Assembly: GCA_030592845.1 (NCBI GenBank)
Contig: JAUVII010000015.1
Span: 1-32,640 of the forward strand
Direction: 5' to 3'
DNA: 32,640 nt
Origin: Candidatus Krumholzibacteriia bacterium
GTDB lineage: Bacteria; Krumholzibacteriota; Krumholzibacteriia; LZORAL124-64-63
The position numbers and the translations under genes were made by a program. This document shows, one piece after another, positions 22,370 to 31,331 of this stretch (position 1 is the stretch's first letter; each line of letters starts with the position of its first letter). The notes under the pieces were generated by a model, which ran no database searches, was not told the DNA's origin, and was given only the letters and a program-made list of their open reading frames with translations.

Positions 22370-25168
22370 ATGCGATATCCCCTGGTCATTCTGATGATTC
22401 TCGCCCTCCCGGTATTTGCGTCGCCTCCGGCCGACAAAGCAGTTTATACCATGATCGGTGGCGATGACATCCTGGTCGATTCCCATGCCGACCTGCTCAG
22501 CACCAAGGTTGTTATCGGCGAGGATGGCACCGTTTTTGTCCTTGGCCGCTATTACAACGCATCGAGCATCAAGGAATTCGTCAAGATTTTCAAGTCAACC
22601 GATGGGGGCTCCACCTTTATCATGTGGAGCCAGTTGGGTGACGCGGTCGTCGGGGACGCAAAAGACGCTGACCTGGAAATTACCGGCGGGACCACACCGC
22701 GGTTGTTTCTCACCTTCCGGACTAATATCGGTTCCACCAAGACCGTTGTGGCTTTTGCGGATCCGGCTTTAACCATAGCATCCTGGACCTATGTTGACGC
22801 TTACCTGGGTAGCAGTCGCAACGCTGAATTGGCCACTGATTTTGGTTCTTTTGATGACTACTATCTCTACCTGGTGGCCAGCGTGGATGATGCTGACGGT
22901 GCCGACATCGTATTTTCCCGCTCGACGGACAAGGGCCTGACCTGGGGGCCGGCCTATACCATTATGGAGTCCACCGCCGGCCTCGGATACAAATTCGACG
23001 GCCCCGAAATCAGTTACGGCTACGGGGAAATCGTCCATGTGACGGCCTCTTACCTGGGAGTCGGCGGAGTATCCATCGAGGGAACGGTCCACTATGTTCG
23101 CGCGATCAACTCGGCAAATTCTCCCGCGGATTGGGCAACTCCCGTGCCCCTTGACTCGGACTCCGATGGGACCGACCGGGGCCGTGTTCAAATTGCGGCC
23201 TCCATCTCCAGCGGCAGCGTAGCAGTGTTGTATTCGTCGGTCGGCGGGCCCGATCCGACCTTGAAGGTGTCTCTGGATGGTGGCCTGGATTGGTCCACGC
23301 CGGAGTTTCCCTTGCCGTTTTGGAATGCCAATGCCATTGCGTACGAACCGATCCATCATGAATTCCACATCATGGGAAGCGGCTACAGCACGGTAACCGA
23401 TGGGTACGAAGCGCTCCACGCCAAAGCTGGTGCAGACACTCCGCTGGTCTGGAGCACGCTTCAGCAGTTCACGGATCAGGGGGAACACATCCGGTTCCCC
23501 TTTCTGGCCTTCGATCCCACCCGAAGTGGGCGCGTGGCCTGCGGTGCACTGGAACTGACTGCTCCTCGCGATATCTTCTTTGACGCCCAATGGCGCGGCG
23601 ATCCCGGCTATCCCAATTTTGAGCCCGGGTTTCCCCTGGCCCTGGCCGCCACACCTGATTCCCCGCCCGCGTTGGTGGACCTCGACGGGGATGGTTACCT
23701 GGAAATCATCTTCGGGGACGCGGCCGACAACGTTCAGGTCCTGGATCACACCGGAAACTCCAAGCCGGGTTGGCCGGTGGTCGTGCCGGGCCTGAGCTCC
23801 GGTGATGGCGCCATTGCGATCGGCGATCTTGGTTCCGGCGAGTTGACCATCGTGGCCGGCGCTGAAGGCGGCCAGGTGTTCGCGCTGAACGCCGCCGGCC
23901 AGGTCAGGCCGGGCTGGCCCTATTCCATGGGCGGTGCGAACCCAACTTTCGTTTCCATCGGCGCCCTGGGCGGACCCTACCGGCGAACCATTGTTGCCTG
24001 CTCTGGCCCAAACATCCACTTCATCAACTATCGGGGGGTGTCGCCCCTGGGGACCCCGGGGTGGAGCACCATCGACCGCAACATCCTGTACCCCGCCGCC
24101 ATTGGTGATATCGACGGGGACGGTGTCAGCGAAGTCGTGATCGTCGCCGAAGATATCGTAGGCGGTTTCGAGATTTACGGGACGGAACTGGATTTTTCGG
24201 CCTCTCTCCCGGCACACGCATCGGGAGCTCCTAGCCTGGGTGACCTCGACGGGGACGGGGCGGTCGAAATTCTGATTCCCACCATCTCGGGGCAGTTGTA
24301 CGGATTCGACGGCACCGGAGCCAGCCTCGGCGCCGGCTGGCCGTTCTCTCCGGGTGCGGGTCTTGCCATGAACTCCCCCGCCATTGCCCGCATTTCCGGC
24401 GCGGCGGAACCGCAGATCGTGGCCTCGTCCCAGGACTGGGTCGTCCACCAGATCGACCGGTTCGGCGCCGAACAAAGCGGGTTCCCTGTCAACACGGAAC
24501 CATTTATTGGAACACGTGGAAATCCGATCGTCGGAGCCGTGGACGGTGGCACAACCGATATCGTGACCATGACGCGAGCCGGAAAGCTGTGGTCCTGGAA
24601 CAACACCGGCGCCGTGACCGGCGGTTGGCCCAGGGATATGGCAGCCATCGACATGCCGGATCTGACCCCGGCCATGGGCGACATCGACCTCGATGGCCGC
24701 AACGAGATCGTATTTCTGGGTGAAGACGAACTGATCGTGGTCGATGTGATTACGGCTCCGGCCGCCCCCGAATTCACCTGGCCGATGTCCGGCCACGACC
24801 CCCAGAGAACCGGGTGTTCCGATTGTCCCGAAGACCTGGTCACACCTGTACAACCGGATGAATCCGGATTGCCGACCCAGGTGGCTTTCGCGGGAGCGAG
24901 CCCCAACCCCGTTTCCGGCTCATCCACCCAATTCCGGTTCGAAGTACCCGTGCGGGCCTCGGTCCGGCTAGAGGTCTATGATCTGCGGGGGCATCGAGTC
25001 CGGTTGCTGATGCGGTCCGAAGTACCCGCCGGAATGCACATCGCCCCCTGGGATGGCCGTGACGGCCAGGGCCGCCAGGTGTCCAGCGGCCAGTATCTGG
25101 CGCGCCTCCAAATTCGTGGACCCGGGCTTCGCCAGGATGTGACGCGATCGGTGACAGTGTTGCGGTAA
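22370..25168 (+). CDS. Secreted protein with BNR and FG-GAP repeats and a C-terminal sorting domain
   Basis: 932 residues with a signal peptide (LVILMILALPVFA-SPP). The N-terminal ~400 residues contain sialidase-type Asp-box repeats (STDGGSTFIMW, STDKGLTWGPAY, SLDGGLDWSTPEF) as in BNR beta-propellers. Residues ~410-800 hold FG-GAP/VCBS-type repeats with calcium-loop motifs DLDGDGYLEIIF, DIDGDGVSEVVIV, DLDGDGAVEILIP and DIDLDGRNEIVFLG, forming a second propeller. The end (GASPNPVSGSSTQFRFEVPVRASVRLEVYDLRGHRVRLL...SGQYLARLQ) is the FlgD-like/T9SS-like sorting module. It should be exported and probably acts as a surface adhesin or binding protein; catalytic sialidase residues are not obvious. 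GGAG lies 8 bases before the ATG. Confidence 0.9.
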   Translation: MRYPLVILMILALPVFASPPADKAVYTMIGGDDILVDSHADLLSTKVVIGEDGTVFVLGRYYNASSIKEFVKIFKSTDGGSTFIMWSQLGDAVVGDAKDADLEITGGTTPRLFLTFRTNIGSTKTVVAFADPALTIASWTYVDAYLGSSRNAELATDFGSFDDYYLYLVASVDDADGADIVFSRSTDKGLTWGPAYTIMESTAGLGYKFDGPEISYGYGEIVHVTASYLGVGGVSIEGTVHYVRAINSANSPADWATPVPLDSDSDGTDRGRVQIAASISSGSVAVLYSSVGGPDPTLKVSLDGGLDWSTPEFPLPFWNANAIAYEPIHHEFHIMGSGYSTVTDGYEALHAKAGADTPLVWSTLQQFTDQGEHIRFPFLAFDPTRSGRVACGALELTAPRDIFFDAQWRGDPGYPNFEPGFPLALAATPDSPPALVDLDGDGYLEIIFGDAADNVQVLDHTGNSKPGWPVVVPGLSSGDGAIAIGDLGSGELTIVAGAEGGQVFALNAAGQVRPGWPYSMGGANPTFVSIGALGGPYRRTIVACSGPNIHFINYRGVSPLGTPGWSTIDRNILYPAAIGDIDGDGVSEVVIVAEDIVGGFEIYGTELDFSASLPAHASGAPSLGDLDGDGAVEILIPTISGQLYGFDGTGASLGAGWPFSPGAGLAMNSPAIARISGAAEPQIVASSQDWVVHQIDRFGAEQSGFPVNTEPFIGTRGNPIVGAVDGGTTDIVTMTRAGKLWSWNNTGAVTGGWPRDMAAIDMPDLTPAMGDIDLDGRNEIVFLGEDELIVVDVITAPAAPEFTWPMSGHDPQRTGCSDCPEDLVTPVQPDESGLPTQVAFAGASPNPVSGSSTQFRFEVPVRASVRLEVYDLRGHRVRLLMRSEVPAGMHIAPWDGRDGQGRQVSSGQYLARLQIRGPGLRQDVTRSVTVLR

Positions 25169-25297
25169 CCCGCCCCTTTCCACATTACTCCTACACCCGG
25201 AGTGTTGTGGGCCGAATACGATTTATGTCTGGTATCGCTGGCCTGGCCGTTCCCGATGGGTATTCCCCCGGGATAAGCCTCTTCCGGAGAGAGCCCC

Positions 25298-25780
25298 ATG
25301 AATCGTACCTTGCAGATCGAAAAAGGTCTGTCGACCGAGGCGGTGGCCCTGATGGCCGACCGGCAGGAAATCCGCGGTCGCTTCGTTCTCGCCGATCACG
25401 CCCAGTACCACTTCGGGCCGGAGAATCTGCTCGACGTCCTCAACAACTCCGGGAAACAGTTCGTCCCCTTTGCCCAGGACAACGAAGCGGCCGTTGTTTT
25501 GATCCAGAAGTCCCAGATCGCCGGCCTGCAACCGGGCCGCGCCGATTGCGGCGATTGGCCACAAACGCAGAACGACGACCCGCAATGCTGGCAGCCAGCA
25601 AAAATCAACTTCGCCGGATTCTCGCTGGAGGGCCGCGCCCACACCGGCGACCTGCAACCGAACCGGCGCCGGCTCGCCGATCTTGTTAATCACGGCAATA
25701 CCTTTTTCGTATTCGATACCGACGAGGGTCCCTGGATCATCAACAAGAACCTCCTGAACCTCCTTGTGCCCCTGGCCTAG
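25298..25780 (+). CDS. Small protein with an internally duplicated ~50-residue domain, PilT-linked
   Basis: 160 residues, not a family I recognise with certainty. Two similar units can be aligned: IRGRFVLAD...LLDVLNNSGKQFVPFAQDNEAAVVLIQKSQIAGLQP and LEGRAHTGD...LADLVNHGNTFFVFDTDEGPWIINKNLLNLLVP. Each has a G-R strand, an L-x-D-L/V-x-N helix, an F-V/F-P/F-F/D strand and a closing I-x-K/N-x-x-x-x-L segment. There is no signal or membrane segment, so it is likely cytosolic. GGAGAGA lies before the ATG. It ends 12 bases before the PilT-like gene, so it is almost surely in the same operon and may regulate or adapt the motor; this is inference. Confidence 0.75.
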   Translation: MNRTLQIEKGLSTEAVALMADRQEIRGRFVLADHAQYHFGPENLLDVLNNSGKQFVPFAQDNEAAVVLIQKSQIAGLQPGRADCGDWPQTQNDDPQCWQPAKINFAGFSLEGRAHTGDLQPNRRRLADLVNHGNTFFVFDTDEGPWIINKNLLNLLVPLA

Positions 25781-25792
25781 AAAGATATTACG

Positions 25793-27250
25793 ATGGATTA
25801 TGTCAAACGGTGTATTGATGCCATGCTTGAAAATGGCGGTGACGGGCTCCTGCTCATGGACGGGAAACAACCGGTCATGCGGGTGGGCGGCAAGGCCCGA
25901 GTGATCTCGTCGACTCCGGCCACCGGAGCCCAACTGATGAATTTTCTCACGGGCGAACTGGCCCAACCGGCCGGCTCCGTGGGTTCCGAAACTCCGGAAA
26001 CGTTTCCCTATCGCGGCGCGGCATCGCCGGTCACCGTCAGGAAGGTCGTCACCGACGGCGTGCTCTCACTGCAGATCAGCCCCGCGGCGACAAGTGCGCC
26101 AAGCGCCCCCGTGCCGGCATCGGCACCGGCACCCCAGGCGGCGTCCCCTGTAGCACAGGCGGCTCCGTCCAGGCCCGGCCGTCTCGTTGAACTTCTCACC
26201 GCGATGATCACCGAGGGCGCAAGCGATCTTCACCTCAGTTCGGGCGCGCCGCCCTACCTGCGCAAGGACGGCGAGATGGTGGCCCTGCCGGTGGCGCCCT
26301 TTAACGACAAAGAGCTGCACACCGTGCTGATGGAGATCATCCCCGAGCGCAATCGCGCCGAATACGCCCAGGAATTCGACACGGATTTTGCCTACGAGAT
26401 CCCCCACCTGGCGCGCTTCCGCTGCAACTACTTCCGCGACCGCAAAGGCTGCGGCGCGGTTTTCCGGCAGATCCCGGTGGACATTCTGACGGCCGAACAA
26501 TTGGGCCTTCCCTCAAACTTGCTGCGGCTCTGCAACCTTACCAAGGGGCTGGTCCTGGTCACGGGGCCCACGGGGTCCGGCAAATCGACCACGCTGGCCG
26601 CCCTGGTCGACCACATCAACAAGACCCGCAGCGATCACATCATCACCATCGAAGATCCCATCGAGTTCGTGCACCACAACCAGAAGTGCCTGGTCAACCA
26701 GCGCGAAGTGAATGTGCATACCAGGGGGTTCAAGCAGGCGCTGCGGGCCGCGTTGCGCGAGGATCCCGATATCGTGCTCGTGGGTGAGTTGCGGGATCTC
26801 GAGACCATCAGCATCGCCATCGAAACGGCCGAGACCGGACACCTGGTCTTCGGGACGCTGCACACCACGACCGCCGTCTCCACCATTGACCGCATCATCG
26901 ACCAGTTCCCGCCGGACCAGCAAAGCCAGATCCGGGTGATGCTCTCCGAGTCGCTGCGCGGCGTCATCTCGCAGACCCTGTGCAAGAAAATCGGCGGCGG
27001 ACGCGTGGCGGCCCTCGAGGTGCTCCTCTACACGCGCGGGATCAGCAACCTGATCCGTGAGGGGAAGACCTTTCAGATCCCGTCGGCGATCCAGACGGGC
27101 AAAAAGGAAGGCATGATAATGCTGAACGACTCGCTCGTCGGCCTGGTCAACCAGAACCTCATCACGGCCGACGAGGCCTACGTGAATTCAGTGGACAAGG
27201 AAGGCATCCAGCCGTTGTTGGCTGACCGGGGTCTTACGGTCGGGGTTTGA
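25793..27250 (+). CDS. PilT/PilU-like ATPase with a duplicated N-terminal domain
   Basis: 485 residues, about 130 longer than a usual PilT. Residues ~130-485 are canonical: N-domain EGASDLHLSSGAPPYLRKDGEM, Walker A GPTGSGKST (258-266), Asp box TIEDPIEFVH, Walker B LREDPDIVLVGELRD, and the His box HLVFGTLHTTTAVSTIDRIIDQFP. Residues 1-97 are a diverged copy of the N-domain (MLENGGDGLLLMDGKQPVMRVGGKARVI ... FPYRGAASPVTVRKV ... LSLQI), joined by an Ala/Pro linker (~98-127). PilT ATPases power type IV pilus retraction and twitching; other pilus genes are not in the window. The upstream 160-residue gene is 12 bases away. Confidence 0.93.
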   Translation: MDYVKRCIDAMLENGGDGLLLMDGKQPVMRVGGKARVISSTPATGAQLMNFLTGELAQPAGSVGSETPETFPYRGAASPVTVRKVVTDGVLSLQISPAATSAPSAPVPASAPAPQAASPVAQAAPSRPGRLVELLTAMITEGASDLHLSSGAPPYLRKDGEMVALPVAPFNDKELHTVLMEIIPERNRAEYAQEFDTDFAYEIPHLARFRCNYFRDRKGCGAVFRQIPVDILTAEQLGLPSNLLRLCNLTKGLVLVTGPTGSGKSTTLAALVDHINKTRSDHIITIEDPIEFVHHNQKCLVNQREVNVHTRGFKQALRAALREDPDIVLVGELRDLETISIAIETAETGHLVFGTLHTTTAVSTIDRIIDQFPPDQQSQIRVMLSESLRGVISQTLCKKIGGGRVAALEVLLYTRGISNLIREGKTFQIPSAIQTGKKEGMIMLNDSLVGLVNQNLITADEAYVNSVDKEGIQPLLADRGLTVGV

Positions 27251-27282
27251 TCTGGTTGACAATGGATGCCGTTGATTGATCA

Positions 27283-27312
27283 GGCCCGCTCCTCCAATTG
27301 GAGAAACGGGCC
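27283..27312. terminator. Hairpin between convergent genes, possible terminator
   Basis: GGCCCG and CGGGCC enclose an imperfect inner stem CTCC/GGAG with loop AATT, lying between the PilT-like (+) and caspase-like (-) stops. No T-run follows on either strand, so termination activity is uncertain. Confidence 0.3.
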
Positions 27313-27345
27313 CCATCGAGAAATAGCAGGTTCGAAAAACAGCCG

Positions 27346-28224
27346 CTAGATATCCAACATACCTGTGTAGCTGTCAGTGTTCTTGGGCGAAGTTCGCAAT
27401 TTATACGCTCGGCCCCACAATTTCATCTCGGACTTGGCGTAATCACTGATGTCTTCACCATAGACCATACTCAAATCCTCAGCTGCCTTCAGCCAAAAAT
27501 GAGTCCAGGCTCCATTGGTGAATTCCGGCGCGTCGTAGGAGTAGGTATTGTCCGAGGCCGTGGCCATCAGGGTGCCGTTTTCAACATCCCCATGGAAACC
27601 GCCGATGACACACGCATCCAGGGCGACCATCTTCTTGGTGCAGGAGATGGCATTGAATTTCTCCATCACGTACCCATGTGTCAGGTAATACATATCCCGG
27701 CTGATGAGACACGATCCATAGTTCGAGTACTTGGTCCCGTGACCGGAATAGGAAAAGAAGACTTCGTCGCCGGCCACGGCCTGGGCAACCAGCCAATCCA
27801 GCCCGGCGGCAATGGCGTCTGCGGTGGCCGCGTGATCGGTGTCGATGCGACAGGTGAAGCCCTGGCTTTGCAGATAGGACTTCATGTCCCGGGCATCGTC
27901 GTCGCAGTAGTTGAGATCGTTAACCGTTCCATCGTAGTCGGAGATGCCCACGATGTAGGCGTATTTGTGGGCGGGGTTGGGGTTGGGGTCATCGTCTCCG
28001 CCCGGGTCGGGACGGGGGGGCTTCTTTTTATCTTCCATGTATTGAACCGAGGGCTCTTGAATTGAGGCCTCGATCAGGCTTTGGGGCCGTGTATCGACAA
28101 ATTCCGGTCTTTGAACCAGGCTGATCTGCTCCTGCCCCGGGGCTGGTTCCATGGATCTATCACTGCAACCAAAGAGAAAAATCAGGGCGAGACTGGCCAC
28201 AACTACCAAAAGAAGTTTTTTCAT
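27346..28224 (-). CDS. Caspase-fold (peptidase C14) lipoprotein
   Basis: 292 residues from the ATG at 28224, which has GGAGG 4-5 bases upstream; the track start is an earlier TTG that lies over this SD. Signal with lipobox LFGC (Cys20), then a ~65-residue linker with Pro/Asp-rich PRPDPGGDDDPNPNP. The caspase-like domain (~87-290) shows KYAYIVGISDYDG, LNYCDDDARDMKSYLQSQGF, the catalytic His in FFSYSGHGTKY (His162) and the catalytic Cys in MVALDACVIGGF (Cys205), so the dyad is complete. Metacaspase-type enzymes usually cut after Arg/Lys and the S1 acidic residues (DDDAR) are present. As a lipoprotein it should act in the periplasm or at the surface. Role unknown. Confidence 0.92.
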   Translation of the reverse strand: MKKLLLVVVASLALIFLFGCSDRSMEPAPGQEQISLVQRPEFVDTRPQSLIEASIQEPSVQYMEDKKKPPRPDPGGDDDPNPNPAHKYAYIVGISDYDGTVNDLNYCDDDARDMKSYLQSQGFTCRIDTDHAATADAIAAGLDWLVAQAVAGDEVFFSYSGHGTKYSNYGSCLISRDMYYLTHGYVMEKFNAISCTKKMVALDACVIGGFHGDVENGTLMATASDNTYSYDAPEFTNGAWTHFWLKAAEDLSMVYGEDISDYAKSEMKLWGRAYKLRTSPKNTDSYTGMLDI

Positions 28225-28523
28225 CGTTTCCTCCAATTATAGGGTGGATTGGCGAAAGGCAAACTTGGCTGGGTTCTGCCACGACCCTATCAGTATATCA
28301 GGTAATAGCTTGTTTAAAAGTGAATCTTGCTGCTCGTTTTCAACTCCTAGTTGTTCGGTGGGTGGGGCGGGGTAGCACATTCGAGATGTCGGAAAAAGGC
28401 AGGCAGTTTCAATTCATTCAAATTGGTTTGTGTAATGTGATTATAGGAGACTGTTTTTTTCCATAACGATAAGGCTATATTCTAGAATGGACGGGGTTTG
28501 TTCTACCCCGTCCCAATGGCCAA
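28225..28523. other. Divergent intergenic region with 5' hairpin ahead of the large secreted protein gene
   Basis: About 300 bases, AT-richer than the neighbours, no protein gene seen. Near its right end TATATT (28476-28481) could be a -10 box, without a good -35. Just after it, GGACGGGGT/ACCCCGTCC forms a perfect 9-bp hairpin with a 7-base loop (28489-28513), which would sit at the 5' end of a transcript started from that box. A four-codon frame ATG-GCC-AAT-TGA follows at 28516. Confidence 0.4.
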
Positions 28524-31304
28524 TTGACCAGGAGACCTGTTATCATCGCTCGATATCGGTGTTTGGGAATCGCTCTTCCCGCCTTGGTGTTGCTGTCCAC
28601 TCTTATGATGGGCTCCAGCCTCCTCGCCGAACCCGCTGTTCCGGATCCCGCCGCCGACCACATCCGGCCCGACGGGGTCCACGTGCTTGACGGGTCCTAC
28701 GTGTTGGACGTCGGCCAGCTCCACGTCAACATCACCAACCACGGGCTGATCGGATCCCATTACACCCAGACCTACTCATACAGCCACGCTCCTTCAGGCA
28801 TGTGGCCCGGCGTTTCGGGAAATGAATACCTCTACGGTGCGGGACTTTGGGTCGGTGGGTTAAGGGGCGGGCAAATTGGAGTGACCACCGGCCAACCCGA
28901 GCGAGAACTGCGGCCCGGGCGCGGAATTCTCGACACCATCTACGAATCCCGGCACCAAACAGTCACTCGTCCCTGGCCAGCAAACAAAATAGCGGGCTGG
29001 CGCCGACCCGACAGCCGCGCGAACGATGACGGAGACGACCAGATCGATGAGGATCCCCTCAACGGGTACGATGAAGACAATGACGGCCTGATCGATGAAG
29101 ATTACGGCCAGTTCGGCGACCAGATGTTCACGGCCACCATGTACGACAACACTCCCTTGGTCCGGGAGCTCTACCCCAGTCACTTGCCTTTGGGTCTCAA
29201 GGTAACCCAGCGCGCCGCCGCCTGGGAGGATGACGACCTTGAGGATTTCATCGTGCTCGACTATGAAATCACCAACGTGGGAATCCAGGAGATCAACGAC
29301 ATCTACCTGGGCTTCTACGTGGACTGCGACATCCAGAGACGCGGGGACCGCTCCAGTCAACCCGACGATCTTGCCGGATTTTTCAACGGCCCCATGAGAG
29401 GAGCCGACGGGTCCTTCCACCGCATGCAGGTTGCCTGGATGGCCGATGGCAACACCGACAATCCCCTGCCTGGATGGATCGGCTGCATTTTACTGCATCA
29501 CGATACCCATTTCCTCGGCCAGAAGGCTCCCAGATTGATGGGAGTGAATTCATTTCAGATCTTCGCCACTAATGCCCGGGTAATTCAAAACGGTGAACCC
29601 CTTTCAGACGCCGATCGCTACACCGTAATGGCCGCCCCCCGGTACAACGCAGACCGGGGCCCAAGCCAATCGGGGGATCTCAAGTTCCTGATCTCCAGCG
29701 GCCCATTCGAATCGCTTCCTGTCGGCGAAACCCTGAACTACCGGGTGGCCCTGGTCATGGGGAACAGCAAAGCCAATATGCTGTCCAAGGCCCTGGAGGT
29801 CTCCCAGCTTCACCGGGGAACCTGGGCCATTGATCCCTCAAACTATTATGGGGGTTTCGAGGGTCGAGAGACCAAGATTTGCCTTGGGGACCTGCCGCCC
29901 CGTTCTGACGGCACCGATCCCCTCCCCTTCTACCGGGCCGATTTCATGGACCAAACCTGTTCTGGCTCCTATCCCGTCATGGGTTACCCGATCATCGGGC
30001 CGTATGGTTTTTTTGAGGATGAAGATGGGCGGCAATGCGTCTTCGTCAACACGGATAACTGCGAGGAATGTTTTAGGGCCTATGGCCAGGAATGCACTCT
30101 CGAGAACCAGCTTTTTTGGCGGTTCAAGGCAGAATTCTCCTCATGGGAACATCCCCAGCTCTTCACCGGAATCTGGGGCCGCCCCATCCACGTCCCCTGG
30201 GTCAAAGACACCCCTCATCCGCCCAAGCCCCCCAACATGCGGCTCGTACCGGGCCCCAAACAGGTCGAGATTTTCTGGGACGATCTCAGCGAGTACGACC
30301 CGGACTACCAGACCGGAGTCCTGGATTTCGAGTCCTACCGCATCTGGCGCGTAATCGGCTGGACCCGGAAACCCGGTACATCGCCGGAACAGGGGCCCCC
30401 CTCCACAGCCTGGGGCATGATCATGGAGTACGACCTCGCCAACTTCATTCCCGAAGAAATCTCCCACAACGGAAACCCCCTTGCCATTGGCCGAAACACG
30501 TCCCTGGAACCGGCTCGCTACACGCCCGCCTGCCTGTCGGACCCGCGCTTCGAAGGTCTCGCCGAAGCAATGAGTGAAATTGTTCAGGCCGATTCGACCG
30601 GTCAGTTCCTTGTCCGGCCCGTGCTGCGCAATACGAGGGGCGAAGTGATTCCGGGACGTGAGTTACTCGTGCCCTGGGAAACCTATCCCGACGTACTGGA
30701 CACCCTGTTCTCGGTCACCCCGCGCGAGGAGGACCTTGACAGCGGAATCATCGGCAAGAGGGCGGTGAACTATTACCACCATCTCGACACCAAGGTCCCC
30801 AACGGCTTCGTGATCCACTACTCGGTTGTTGCCTCGGACCACCAGCTGCATTACAACCGTGAGACCAAGGAGTATCTCCCCTCCGGAAAGGGAATCCAGA
30901 GCGAACCGGACAACCATTTCCAAGTCACCATGCCCGGCCCCCTCGGCCAGACGGTCGAGGAAATCCAACAATACGGCCGCAACATCTACGCCTACCCCAA
31001 CCCCGCCACCCGCGAAGCCCTGGCCGCGTTTCAGCGGCAGCCACCTTCGATGCGGGACCCCACCGGGGAAAGGATCATGTTCAACAACCTGCCCGCCGCC
31101 CAGAACCGGATCAAGATATTCACCGCTTCGGGAGACCACGTGGCCACCATCAATCATGATGGCCGGGCCGGCACCGGATTCGCTTCCTGGAATCTCATGT
31201 CGCGGAACGGCCAGGAGGTTGTCAGCGGGATTTACATCTATTCCGTGGAATCCAACGACAAGCGGTTTGAGGACTTCAGAGGAACTTTCGTCCTTATTCG
31301 GTGA
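28524..31304 (+). CDS. Large secreted protein with calcium-loop repeats and a C-terminal sorting domain
   Basis: Up to 926 residues. A signal peptide (LGIALPALVLLSTLMMGSSLLA) precedes a long mature part. Around residues 170-205 lies an acidic EF-like/thrombospondin-type-3 stretch (DDGDDQIDEDPLNG, DEDNDGLIDEDYG). Segments such as LEDFIVLDYEITNVGIQEINDIYLGFYVDCDI look like beta-sandwich units, a fibronectin-like part is near PPNMRLVPGPKQVEIFWDD, and the end (NIYAYPNPATREAL...NRIKIFTASGDHVATINHDG...SGIYIYSVES) is a T9SS-like sorting module. No enzyme motif is seen. The start is uncertain: the only usual start codon near is TTG at 28524, but the SD-like AGGAGA (28530-28535) lies after it and points to ATC codons at 28542/28545. 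Probably a surface protein. Confidence 0.82.
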   Translation: MTRRPVIIARYRCLGIALPALVLLSTLMMGSSLLAEPAVPDPAADHIRPDGVHVLDGSYVLDVGQLHVNITNHGLIGSHYTQTYSYSHAPSGMWPGVSGNEYLYGAGLWVGGLRGGQIGVTTGQPERELRPGRGILDTIYESRHQTVTRPWPANKIAGWRRPDSRANDDGDDQIDEDPLNGYDEDNDGLIDEDYGQFGDQMFTATMYDNTPLVRELYPSHLPLGLKVTQRAAAWEDDDLEDFIVLDYEITNVGIQEINDIYLGFYVDCDIQRRGDRSSQPDDLAGFFNGPMRGADGSFHRMQVAWMADGNTDNPLPGWIGCILLHHDTHFLGQKAPRLMGVNSFQIFATNARVIQNGEPLSDADRYTVMAAPRYNADRGPSQSGDLKFLISSGPFESLPVGETLNYRVALVMGNSKANMLSKALEVSQLHRGTWAIDPSNYYGGFEGRETKICLGDLPPRSDGTDPLPFYRADFMDQTCSGSYPVMGYPIIGPYGFFEDEDGRQCVFVNTDNCEECFRAYGQECTLENQLFWRFKAEFSSWEHPQLFTGIWGRPIHVPWVKDTPHPPKPPNMRLVPGPKQVEIFWDDLSEYDPDYQTGVLDFESYRIWRVIGWTRKPGTSPEQGPPSTAWGMIMEYDLANFIPEEISHNGNPLAIGRNTSLEPARYTPACLSDPRFEGLAEAMSEIVQADSTGQFLVRPVLRNTRGEVIPGRELLVPWETYPDVLDTLFSVTPREEDLDSGIIGKRAVNYYHHLDTKVPNGFVIHYSVVASDHQLHYNRETKEYLPSGKGIQSEPDNHFQVTMPGPLGQTVEEIQQYGRNIYAYPNPATREALAAFQRQPPSMRDPTGERIMFNNLPAAQNRIKIFTASGDHVATINHDGRAGTGFASWNLMSRNGQEVVSGIYIYSVESNDKRFEDFRGTFVLIR

Positions 31305-31331
31305 ACAATCTTGCTGGCAAAGCCGGGGAGG

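Noticed and set aside
22769-24853. 694-residue minus-strand ORF
   Set aside because: Mirror of the BNR/FG-GAP gene; composition (Gly/Arg/His/Asp-rich) is typical of an antisense shadow.
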